Of a stretch of 42,343 bases of DNA, positions 35,162-42,343 are shown one piece after another. This stretch comes from an uncultured Demequina sp. (GTDB lineage Bacteria > Actinomycetota > Actinomycetes > Actinomycetales > Demequinaceae), in the NCBI GenBank assembly GCA_937925595.1, contig CALALQ010000413.1, forward strand, positions 1-42,343, written 5' to 3'. Position numbers and translations under genes: made by a program. The notes below the pieces were generated by a model, which had not been told where the DNA came from, did not search any database, and saw only the letters and a program-made list of their open reading frames with translations. The stretch's first letter is position 1. Each line of letters opens with the position of its first letter.

Positions 35162-36842
35162 CGAAGCCTCGGCACAAACCGGACGCACTGACCCACTACG
35201 CCCAGCAGACCACGTTGAGCACCCCTCCTCCGGGGCAATCCTGGCGCCGCGCCTGGACCTCACCGGATGGGCCCGGTGGACCTGGCGGCAGATCACCAGC
35301 ATGCGCACCGCGCTCGTGCTCCTCCTGATGCTTGCACTCGCGGCGATACCGGGATCGATCTTCCCGCAGCGCACCGCCGACCCCAACGGGGTCACGCAGT
35401 ATTACCGCGACAACCCCGACACGGCGCGCATCCTGGATGCCCTCCAGGTGTTTGATTTGTATAGCTCAACGTGGTTCTCGGCGATCTACACGTTGCTGTT
35501 CGTGTCCCTCATCGGCTGCGTCATCCCTCGCGCGCGTCACCATTTGGGGGCCCTTCGCTCCCCGCCGCCGCGCACCCCAGCCAGGTTCAGCCGGCTACAA
35601 CATCATCATTCTGAACGGATCGAGGCGGGCGACGATCCCGAGCGGACCGGCGAGCACGCCATCGCGCAGGCGACGCGGGTGCTGCGACGGCGAGGGTACC
35701 GAGTGGCCCGCTACGACGACTCCAGGTCGTGGTCGGTGTCGGCTGAGCGAGGGTATGCCCGGGAAAGCGGGAATCTCATCTTTCACGTTGCGCTTGTCGG
35801 TGTGCTGGTCGCGGTACTCGGAGCGAGCGGCTTCACCTATACCGGGCAGCGTGTGGTGGTGGAGGGCACCACCTTTGTCAACGCCCTCAGCGACTATTCA
35901 TCGTTCAGCCCTGGCAGGTTTGTCGACGGCAGCCAGCTCAATCCCTACGCGATGACTCTCGAGACGTTCGATGTCACGTACCAGCGCCCCGGCACCCCAG
36001 GGGCCGGTCAGGCCGGCGACTTCGCGGCGAAGGTGACCATACGAGAACCCGGGGCGGACACGCGCTCCGAGACCATCCGCGTGAACCACCCCCTGACGAT
36101 CGGGGATGAGCGCGTGTACCTGCTGGGAAACGGCTACGCGCCGACCATCACGGTGCGCAACGCAGACGGCGATGTCGTCTACAGTGACGCACTGCCGTTC
36201 CTCCCGCAAGATTCGATGATGACCTCACTGGGCATTGTGAAGGTGCCCGACGGCCTCCCCGAGCAAGTCGGGCTGGTGGGGTTCCTCTATCCAACCCGCG
36301 GCGTGCTGGAAAGCGGCGCGTTCACTTCGATCTATCCCGACCTCGTAGACCCCGTCATCACACTCAACGTGTTCGCCGGTGACCTTGGCATCGATGACGG
36401 AACACCTCGATCGGTCTACACACTGGACACCTCCGGCATGCGACAGCTCAGCGGAGGTGACAGTGGTGTCGCATCGCTCGAGCTGTCTCCCGGCGCCACG
36501 GCCGATCTTCCCGGCGGGTGGGGGACGGTCACCTTCGAAGACGCTTCCAACGGCACCGATCCCATGGCATCGGTCAAGCGATTCGCGTCGCTCCAGATCC
36601 AACACGATGCTGGCGCGACGTGGGTGCTGGTCTTCGCCGTCATCGCGACGTTAGGGATGGTGGTCGCGCTGCTGTTCCCGCGCCGACGCATATGGGTGCG
36701 TGCTCAGGTTGAGGGCCACCGCCTCCACATCGAGTACGCCGCCCTCGCCCGCGGGGAGGACCCCACCCTCGCCGACGCGTTGCACCAGATCCGCGCCGAC
36801 CACCTCAGAACCACCGACCCAACCCAAGAGAGATCTCAATGA
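35142..36842 (+). CDS. resB: ResB-like cytochrome c biogenesis protein
   Basis: A 566-residue membrane protein of the ResB family: early spans (TSMRTALVLLLMLALAAIPG and FSAIYTLLFVSLIGCVIPR), a third span after NLIFHVALVGVLVAVLG, a large external beta-rich domain, and a final span (WVLVFAVIATLGMVVALLFP). ResB works with ResC to carry heme out and attach it to apocytochrome c. ResC is absent here, so it must use a host ResC or serve another purpose such as thiol or heme handling in metal stress. The GTG start overlaps ccdA by 20 bases and the TGA overlaps dsbA copy 2 (ATGA). Confidence 0.92.
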   Translation: MSPSLSDEASAQTGRTDPLRPADHVEHPSSGAILAPRLDLTGWARWTWRQITSMRTALVLLLMLALAAIPGSIFPQRTADPNGVTQYYRDNPDTARILDALQVFDLYSSTWFSAIYTLLFVSLIGCVIPRARHHLGALRSPPPRTPARFSRLQHHHSERIEAGDDPERTGEHAIAQATRVLRRRGYRVARYDDSRSWSVSAERGYARESGNLIFHVALVGVLVAVLGASGFTYTGQRVVVEGTTFVNALSDYSSFSPGRFVDGSQLNPYAMTLETFDVTYQRPGTPGAGQAGDFAAKVTIREPGADTRSETIRVNHPLTIGDERVYLLGNGYAPTITVRNADGDVVYSDALPFLPQDSMMTSLGIVKVPDGLPEQVGLVGFLYPTRGVLESGAFTSIYPDLVDPVITLNVFAGDLGIDDGTPRSVYTLDTSGMRQLSGGDSGVASLELSPGATADLPGGWGTVTFEDASNGTDPMASVKRFASLQIQHDAGATWVLVFAVIATLGMVVALLFPRRRIWVRAQVEGHRLHIEYAALARGEDPTLADALHQIRADHLRTTDPTQERSQ

Positions 36843-37495
36843 AGACGCCTACCAAGATCACCATCATCGTCATCGCGGCGGTCATCGCCGTCGTCATCGG
36901 CGCCATCCTGGTCACGATGTGGAATCGACCGCCCGCTCCCGCACCCGACGCAGGAGACGGAAGTTTCCCAGGTACGCGCAGCAACACGCACGTCCTGGAC
37001 GACGTCGGACCAGAGGCGCCCACGCTTGTCGAGTTCTTGGACTTCGAATGCGAGGCGTGTGGGGCGTTCTACCCCGTGATCGAGCAGATTCGGGAGCAGT
37101 ACCGCGGAAAGATCAATTACGCGATCCGCTACTTCCCGATCCCGTCCCATTTCAACTCGATGAACGCCGCCGTCGCTGTGGAAGCGGCGGCGCAGCAGGG
37201 CAAGTTGGAGGAGATGTACCACCGGATGTTTGCAACTCAAGCTGAGTGGGGCGAGGGTCAGAGCTCGGAAGCCGAGCGCTTCCGAGGCTTCGCCGAGGAT
37301 CTCGGGCTTGACATGGCTGCGTACGACGCCGCTGTCGCCGATCCCGCGACCCAGGCGCGGGTGGAGGAGGACTACAACGATGGCCTGGCGTGGAGTGTGC
37401 AGGGCACCCCCACGTTCTTCCTCGACGGGGAGAAGCTCGAGCTGACGCAACTGAGCGACCTCACCGATGCTCTCGACAGCGCTATCACCGACTGA
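36839..37495 (+). CDS. DsbA-family membrane-anchored thiol oxidoreductase (copy 2)
   Basis: A 218-residue paralogue of the protein at 29748-30401, with an N-terminal anchor, active site Cys71-Glu-Ala-Cys74 (FECEACGAFYPVIEQI) and the loop QGTPTFFLDGEKLEL. Its placement directly after resB suggests opposing thiol oxidation and reduction by one operon. The gene overlaps resB by four bases and lnt copy 2 by 29 bases. Confidence 0.91.
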   Translation: MKTPTKITIIVIAAVIAVVIGAILVTMWNRPPAPAPDAGDGSFPGTRSNTHVLDDVGPEAPTLVEFLDFECEACGAFYPVIEQIREQYRGKINYAIRYFPIPSHFNSMNAAVAVEAAAQQGKLEEMYHRMFATQAEWGEGQSSEAERFRGFAEDLGLDMAAYDAAVADPATQARVEEDYNDGLAWSVQGTPTFFLDGEKLELTQLSDLTDALDSAITD

Positions 37496-39035
37496 GGCCG
37501 TCGGTACTACACGCCGCCGATCGATTCCGCTGCCCGCCGCCATCCCTGTGGCGGCGGGCGCAGGTGTCGCATTGGATGCCGCATTCCCGGCTCTGGCGTG
37601 GTGGCCGCTCGCGTTTGTTGGTGTTTGCCTCGGCCTGCTCACCCTCGTCGGGCGAGGCCCCGGCGGGGCGCTGCTGGTCGGTGCCGTGTTCGGCGCCGCG
37701 TTCCATCTCAGCCATCTGTCGTGGGTCGGGAGCTTCCTGGGACCGTTGCCGTGGCTTGCTCTTTCCGCACTGCAGACGGCGCTCTTCGCGCTCGGGGCGG
37801 TCGCGATTGCGCTGGTATACCGGTGGGCGGATGGGCGGTCGTCGGCGGGTCGGCGGCCCACGGTGACGGCGGCGGCCGTCGCGGTCGTGTGGACGGCGCG
37901 AGAGGTGATTGTCGGCATGTGGCCGTACACCGGGTTCCCGTGGGCACGACTAGGGATGAGTCAGGTCAACGGTCCGTTCGCTGAGGTCGCCTCCTGGGTG
38001 GGGGTGACTGGCCTGTCGCTGGTCGTTGCGACTATCGCGGCGCTGCTCGTCGAACTGGTGCGCGAGCGCCGGCGTTCGGTGGCACGCGTCGCCATCCCTG
38101 CGTTCGTCATCGCGACAGCAGCGGCCGTGCTGCCGCAGTTCCCCACTGCTGAGAGTGGGACTCTGCGGGTGGGGTGGGTGCAAGGCAACGCCCGCACGGG
38201 CTATTTTGACGGCGCGGGCGCGGGTGAGGTCTTCGCCGCTCAGCGGCAAGCGACTGAGCAGATTACTGGTCAGGTGATGGATCTGCTGGCGTGGCCTGAG
38301 GGTGGGGTCGACTCAGATCCGCTACGCGGCCCGGCGAGGGCTGCGCTCGACGAGCTCTCGCGGGATGTGGATGCCCCGGTGCTGGTCAACGCCGCCACTC
38401 AGCGCGGCGGGCTCACGTACAACACCTCGCTGCTGTGGACGCCAGGCTCGCCGCCGAAGCTTCACGACAAGATCAATCCGGTCCCGTTCGGTGAGTATGT
38501 GCCGGATCGCTGGTTCTATGAGCTTCTCGCTCCGGACCTGGTCGGTCTCGTCCAACGGGAGTACGCCCCCGGCGTCGCGCCGCCGGTTGTCAACGTGGAT
38601 GGGGTGCAAGTCGGTCTTGCCATTTGTTTCGACGTCATCTACGACGACGTCGTCCGTGCGGGCATCGACCGGGGAGCGCAGGTGCTGGTCTTGCAGAGCA
38701 ACAACGCCGACTTCCGTGGTACGGACGAGAATCTGCAGCAGGCCGCCTTCGCTCGGATGCGCGCGATTGAAACAGGTCGCAGTGTCGTCAACGTGTCCAC
38801 GGTTGGAACCAGTCAGGTCTTTGCGCCAGACGGCGCGGTGCTGGCCGAAGCGAGCCCTGGCGTGGCCGCCGCGGGGGTGACCGCGGTTCCCCGGCGTACG
38901 GGGGTCACCGCTGGGGTCCTCCTCGGCCCGTGGGTGACCGCCACGGTGCTCGCGACTGCGGCGGTCGCCGTCGTCACATCCATCCTGCGTGCGCGCCGCC
39001 GCACCCCACCAACCCGATACGAGGACCTCCCTTGA
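37467..39035 (+). CDS. lnt: Apolipoprotein N-acyltransferase (copy 2)
   Basis: A 522-residue enzyme with membrane spans in the first third and a nitrilase-fold domain carrying Glu278 (AWPEGGVDSD), Lys335 (HDKINPVPFGEYVP) and Cys387 (AICFDVIYDD), then LQSNNADFRGTDENLQQ. The substrate is the diacylated lipoprotein made after LspA cleavage. It overlaps dsbA by 29 bases and ends in the TTGA overlap that starts lspA, so the two maturation enzymes are coupled. Two lnt genes in 14 kb is unusual; this one is about 55 residues shorter than copy 1, lacking its charged N-terminal extension. Confidence 0.93.
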   Translation: MLSTALSPTEAVGTTRRRSIPLPAAIPVAAGAGVALDAAFPALAWWPLAFVGVCLGLLTLVGRGPGGALLVGAVFGAAFHLSHLSWVGSFLGPLPWLALSALQTALFALGAVAIALVYRWADGRSSAGRRPTVTAAAVAVVWTAREVIVGMWPYTGFPWARLGMSQVNGPFAEVASWVGVTGLSLVVATIAALLVELVRERRRSVARVAIPAFVIATAAAVLPQFPTAESGTLRVGWVQGNARTGYFDGAGAGEVFAAQRQATEQITGQVMDLLAWPEGGVDSDPLRGPARAALDELSRDVDAPVLVNAATQRGGLTYNTSLLWTPGSPPKLHDKINPVPFGEYVPDRWFYELLAPDLVGLVQREYAPGVAPPVVNVDGVQVGLAICFDVIYDDVVRAGIDRGAQVLVLQSNNADFRGTDENLQQAAFARMRAIETGRSVVNVSTVGTSQVFAPDGAVLAEASPGVAAAGVTAVPRRTGVTAGVLLGPWVTATVLATAAVAVVTSILRARRRTPPTRYEDLP

Positions 39036-39499
39036 CTGACGCATCTCCCACGCATGGCCCGGCAGTACCCGATAGAAGCAGACGACTGCGGTGGTTCGGG
39101 CTTGCTCTGATCGTCACCGCCGTCGTTGTGGCTGTCGATCAGGTCACGAAAGTGGTGGCCATCGATCAGTTGAGCGAGCGGGCACGCGTCCCGCTGCTGG
39201 GAGACGTGCTGGGGCTCCAACTCGCGTTCAACCCGGGGACGATCATGTCGTTCGGGTCCGGGTCGACGTGGGTGTTCACCTTACTCGCCGCGCTCGCGAT
39301 GCCGGTCGCGTTCATCGCCGCGACCAAGGTCCGCAGTGGCGGGTGGGCCGTGGTCATCGGGCTGCTGTGGGGTGGAGCGATGGGCAACCTTCTCGACCGG
39401 CTGTTCGCGCCCCCTGGGATCGGGGTCGGGCATGTGGTCGACTTCATCTCGTACGGTGACCTCTTCATCGGCAACCTGAACCGTCGCATGTTGCAGTGA
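39032..39499 (+). CDS. lspA: Signal peptidase II, truncated at the C-terminus
   Basis: A 155-residue prolipoprotein signal peptidase starting at a TTG that overlaps the lnt stop (TTGA), with GAGGAC upstream. Catalytic aspartates are Asp122 (MGNLLDRLF) and Asp137 (VVDFISYGD), and NPGTIMSFG is present. Family members continue from this point with an AD-containing segment and a fourth membrane span. Here the match stops at FIGNL and the last residues are unrelated (NRRMLQ), so about 20 residues and the last helix are missing. The break coincides with the start of the recombination module. Both catalytic residues remain, but a three-span enzyme may be inactive. Confidence 0.85.
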   Translation: MTDASPTHGPAVPDRSRRLRWFGLALIVTAVVVAVDQVTKVVAIDQLSERARVPLLGDVLGLQLAFNPGTIMSFGSGSTWVFTLLAALAMPVAFIAATKVRSGGWAVVIGLLWGGAMGNLLDRLFAPPGIGVGHVVDFISYGDLFIGNLNRRMLQ

Positions 39500-39527
39500 A
39501 TGCAACTGTTCATGCTTGCAAGCGACG
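39482..39527. repeat. Nested inverted repeats at the lspA/recombinase junction
   Basis: Outer arms CGTCGC (39482-39487) and GCGACG (39522-39527) enclose a stem GTTGCA-GTGAA-TGCAAC (39490-39506) and the palindrome GCTTGCAAGC (39514-39523). The sequence lies exactly where lspA similarity ends, so it is a candidate end or crossover site of the recombination module. The inner stem recurs at 39629-39643. Confidence 0.6.
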
Positions 39528-39628
39528 CCTATTTGCTCAGGTCGGTGCGGAACCGCTCTGACCATAGCGCGTAATCTCGCGGATGCTGGGATCTGAGTTG
39601 ACACGGTGATGCACTGTCCCATACTTTG

Positions 39629-39643
39629 TTGCATCTAATGCAA
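39629..39643. repeat. Palindrome overlapping the recombinase start
   Basis: TTGCA-TCTAA-TGCAA is the same palindrome type as the stem at 39490-39506 (GTTGCA, five bases ending AA, TGCAA), 138 bases downstream of it. It covers the ATG at 39638 of the recombinase frame. It may be an operator for the HTH protein or a recombinase binding site. Confidence 0.6.
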
Positions 39644-40757
39644 GATTTTGGGGCTTCTCCGGCGGCGCTTCGGCTGATCACGTCAGCATCGAACGTCGCG
39701 TTGGCGAACCCTGAGGAGCAGGTTTTCACCGCGATGATGGAGGGCTGGCGAAACCAGCAGTTGTCGCGCGGGCTCCGTGAGCAGACGATCCGGAATCGGA
39801 CGGCGACAGTGAGCCGATTCCGTGATTTCGTGGACAAGCCACCGTGGAGGTGAACGGTCGCGGATGTGGATGACTTCACTGCCGAGTCCGGCGGCCGCAC
39901 TCGGACGCTGTCGACGATGCGCGCCAATCATGGGTCCATCCGTGGGTTCTGCGACTACCTCACGAACCCGTTGTACGACTGGATGGAGATCTGCGATCGC
40001 GAGTTCGGGGAGGTCCCCTCGCAAGTGTGTCTGCCGTGGAACACGGTGGCGCACCGGTTCGAGTTCGAGGGCGATGGGAAGCGTCGCCCGTTCACGTACG
40101 ACGAGATCGAGCGCCTGTTCGACACGGCCGACGCCCGCGTCGAGCTGCTTGTGACCTCGGGCCGCAAGGGTGCGCTCGGCGCGCTGAGGGATGCCCAGTT
40201 GCTGAAGACGGTCTACGCGTTCGGTCTGCGCCGCACTGAGGCGGTGATGCTCGACACCGTCGATTTTGCACCACAACGCAAAGATGCGCCAGTGGGGGCG
40301 CTACGGCGTGATCCATGTGCGGTGGGCGAAGGCCGCGGGTGGCGGCGCGCCGCGACGTCGCACGGTGCTGCTGGTGCCGGAGTTCGATTGGTGGGTCCCC
40401 GGCATGCAGCAGTGGCTCGAGCATGCCCGGGCGCGGTTCGCTCCCGGCGACGACCTGGACGCGCTCTGGGTGACCGAGCGGCGCACGCGTCTGTCTGCCG
40501 GGTATCTCGACCGGAGGTTAGCGGAGCTGCGAGATGAGGCCGGCCTGTCGAAGGATCTGACGCTGCACAGCCTGCGGCATTCCTATGTCACGCACCTGCT
40601 GGAGTTCGGCTATGCCGATCGATTCGTCCAGGAGCAGGTCGGGCACATGCACGCGTCGGCGACCTCGATCTACGCCTCCGTCAGCTCGGACTACAAGAAC
40701 CGGGTGCTCGCGGAAGCGCTGAAGGCACTCATCGAAGGAGAAGCTGATGACCGTTGA
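39638..40757 (+). pseudogene. Tyrosine recombinase with one stop and one frameshift
   Basis: Three frame segments rebuild one integrase of about 370 residues. The first (ATG 39638) ends at TGA 39851-39853 in KPPWR*TVADVDDF, where integrases normally read PWRW, so a single TGG-to-TGA change explains it. The same frame continues to FGLRRTEAVMLDTVDFAP, with the first catalytic Arg. A one-base shift near 40265-40280 then leads into MRQWGRYGVIHVRWAK and the C-terminal domain with HSLRHSY and GHMHASATSIY (His, Arg, His, Tyr). All catalytic residues survive. The gene overlaps the HTH gene by 11 bases. It is either inactivated or recoded; sequencing error is possible. Confidence 0.85.
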
Positions 40758-41082
40758 GCTCGACACCGGATGGAATCTGCGCAGCGTGATGGCGTCGCGC
40801 GGGATCTTCCAGACCTCCAAGCTGAAGCCTCTGCTCGAGGAGCGCGGAATCGACCTGTCCCGGGAGCAGGTGTATCGGCTGGTGACGCAGCCGCCGCAGC
40901 GGGTGCGTCTGGACGTGTTGGCGGCATTGTGCGATGCGCTGGAGTGCTCGCTCGACGACCTGGTGACGATCACGCGCCGGGAGGCCACTACCCCGGTGGC
41001 CGTGGGCGAGGAGGCGACGCGCGGGTCGATCGGTGATCTCCGCCCTGTCCGCGCGACGATCCGTCGACCGCGTACGAAGTAG
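40747..41082 (+). CDS. Small Cro/C1-type helix-turn-helix protein
   Basis: A 111-residue DNA-binding protein with an XRE-type HTH in residues about 20-75 (KLKPLLEERGIDLSREQVYRLV, with VRLDVLAALCDALECSLDDLV being the following helices) and a basic C-terminal tail. It overlaps the recombinase gene by 11 bases and is followed five bases later by the zinc-ribbon gene. It probably regulates the module or acts as a recombination directionality partner. Candidate sites are the palindromes at 39490-39506 and 39629-39643. Confidence 0.83.
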   Translation: MTVELDTGWNLRSVMASRGIFQTSKLKPLLEERGIDLSREQVYRLVTQPPQRVRLDVLAALCDALECSLDDLVTITRREATTPVAVGEEATRGSIGDLRPVRATIRRPRTK

Positions 41083-41087
41083 CCGCG

Positions 41088-42343
41088 GTGGCCAAGCCTC
41101 CGCAGCTGCCGAGAGTCGCTGAAGTCGTCGCTCTCGTCGGCCCTCTCGTTCCCGAGATCTCTCCCGAGCGTCTCGTTGAGATCGTGCATTCGGTCGCGCC
41201 AGTACCCCTCACGCAGCGGCTTCTTGAGCTCGCGCTGATCAAGCAGCCCGGCGTCCTCGAGGGGCAGCATGCGAACGTGCCGGTGACCGTTCAGGATCTG
41301 GCCCGTGCGTTGGTCGCAGACGGGGCAAGCCGGGTGGTGCTGCCGACGTGCGAGTCCTGCGGGCGTGCGGTGAGAATGCCCCACAAAACGCCGGCCGGTG
41401 GTCGGCACTGCTCCCGATGCGAGCGGAACGCCCGGTCCGTATCCTGCGCGTCCTGTGGCCAGGTCCGGCCCGTGCAGCGCACGATCGACGGACAGCACTT
41501 CTGTCGCGACTGTTGGCGAGCCGACCCACGATCGTTCGACGACTGCTCGCGGTGCGGTCAGCACGCAACCATCGTTGTCCGCCGTCCGGAACTCGTCTGC
41601 CTCGCCTGCTACACCGCACCGATCAAGACCTGCGGTCTCGGCGGAGAACCCGGCCGCGTCGCCTCCCACCTCGACGGACGACGGGTATGCGCGCGCTGCT
41701 ACTACGCGATGCGCAGACCACAGACCTGCCCCGAGTGCGGGCGCAGAGTGTTCCTCACCGGGTTCATGAACGGCCAGACGGTCTGCGCCGACTGCGCGGG
41801 CTCCCCGGTCACGATGGCCTGCCCCGGATGCGGCTCGATCGAGGAGATCCGCAAACATCACCTTTGCGTCGAATGCCGCCGGCCCATCGCGATCCAGCAG
41901 CTGCTCGCCGACGACGCGGGAGAGATCCGCGCAGACCTCCACCCACTCGCGGACTACCTCCTCACGCACCACGGCAAAGCGGCGTCACTGGAACGCTGGC
42001 TGCACAAGAGCAAGTGCGCCATGGTGCTCCGCGAGCTCGCGGACGGAACTCTGCCCCTGACCGCCGACGCGATCATCACCCGAGCCCGGTCGGGACAGTC
42101 GGTCGCGTTCCTCCTCTCGCTTCTGGTCCGCTCCGGAGTGCTGCCGGAGCTCGACGTCGAGGGCACGCGCTTCGACCACTGGCTCAACGACTGGCTCGAC
42201 AGCATCGATCATCCCGAGGACCGGCTGATCCTGCGCCGCTACTGCACCTGGGAGCTCCTCCGATCCACTCGGACACTGCGCAGCGCGTCCAGCCCTGCTT
42301 CCGGCTTCCAGAGGCAACGGGCTGCGCTGAAGTACTGCGCCGC
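41088..42343 (+). CDS. Multi-zinc-ribbon recombination-associated protein, partial (open at the window end)
   Basis: A frame from the GTG at 41088 runs without a stop to the window edge, at least 418 codons. Residues 1-85 are helical. Residues 88 to about 264 hold eleven CxxC pairs (CESC, CSRC, CASC, CRDC, CSRC, CLAC, CARC, CPEC, CADC, CPGC, CVEC), enough for five or more zinc ribbons. The rest is helical (LLTHHGKAASLERWL, then DHWLNDWLDSIDHPEDRLILRRYCTWELL) and resembles the helical domain of proteins that accompany actinobacterial tyrosine recombinases. There is no visible catalytic Arg-His-Arg-Tyr set in the available part. It is likely the third protein of the module and binds DNA. A long antisense frame over it is a shadow. 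Confidence 0.75.
   Translation, partial: MAKPPQLPRVAEVVALVGPLVPEISPERLVEIVHSVAPVPLTQRLLELALIKQPGVLEGQHANVPVTVQDLARALVADGASRVVLPTCESCGRAVRMPHKTPAGGRHCSRCERNARSVSCASCGQVRPVQRTIDGQHFCRDCWRADPRSFDDCSRCGQHATIVVRRPELVCLACYTAPIKTCGLGGEPGRVASHLDGRRVCARCYYAMRRPQTCPECGRRVFLTGFMNGQTVCADCAGSPVTMACPGCGSIEEIRKHHLCVECRRPIAIQQLLADDAGEIRADLHPLADYLLTHHGKAASLERWLHKSKCAMVLRELADGTLPLTADAIITRARSGQSVAFLLSLLVRSGVLPELDVEGTRFDHWLNDWLDSIDHPEDRLILRRYCTWELLRSTRTLRSASSPASGFQRQRAALKYCA

Noticed and set aside
40518..41972. A 484-codon minus-strand frame opposite the zinc-ribbon gene
   Set aside because: The plus strand has eleven regularly spaced CxxC pairs and tight linkage to the HTH gene, so the minus frame is the shadow.

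Overview
The window is high-GC DNA that reads like an actinomycete, most likely a member of the Microbacteriaceae or a close relative. This is an inference from the GC-rich codon use, frequent GTG/TTG starts, four-base ATGA/GTGA overlaps, and families such as DUF6153, CmtR and HAD-GH65 fusions. No rRNA, tRNA or housekeeping gene fixes the species. The content is accessory: two heavy-metal resistance blocks, an insertion sequence and a recombinase module, as expected of a genomic island or plasmid.

Region A (38-20465, minus strand) is a copper block led by a CsoR repressor. In transcription order it holds csoR, a CopZ-like chaperone, CopA (CPC ATPase), a His-rich YHS protein, a putative PD-(D/E)XK-fold protein, a DUF6153 membrane protein and a DUF305 lipoprotein. 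After a strong hairpin come a 32-residue membrane peptide, a BNR-type lipoprotein, phosphoketolase, a second copper-type ATPase with a CPD motif, a fused beta-phosphoglucomutase/GH65 phosphorylase, an ABC1 kinase, an archaeal-type (type II) GAPDH, a DUF2933 protein, an EamA transporter, a Tat multicopper oxidase and a truncated AraC-like gene. Copper export and oxidation are thus interleaved with an alternative sugar pathway. An acetate kinase (21673-22794, minus) that would complete the phosphoketolase route lies nearby.

Region B (20490-24523) starts with an inverted repeat that fits a CsoR operator, divergent to a small P-loop ATPase and a membrane protein. It continues with ackA, a truncated ccdA remnant and an IS5-family element with matching terminal repeats and a frameshifted transposase.

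Region C (24590-39499, plus strand) is a second metal block. It contains a DUF6153 protein, a 37-residue membrane peptide, apolipoprotein N-acyltransferase (lnt), a CmtR-type Cd/Pb sensor, an SPC-type P1B ATPase and a DsbA-like protein. Then come a divergent CzrA-type ArsR sensor and a P1B-4 ATPase, a third DUF6153 protein, TlpA, CcdA, ResB, a second DsbA, a second lnt and a 3'-truncated lspA. Metal efflux is therefore linked to envelope thiol chemistry and to lipoprotein maturation. At least four proteins encoded in the window look like lipoproteins.

Region D (39482-42343) is a recombination module: a tyrosine recombinase broken by one stop and one frameshift, a small Cro/C1-type HTH protein, and a large protein with eleven CxxC pairs that runs off the window. 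Two related palindromes lie upstream of the recombinase and next to the truncated lspA.
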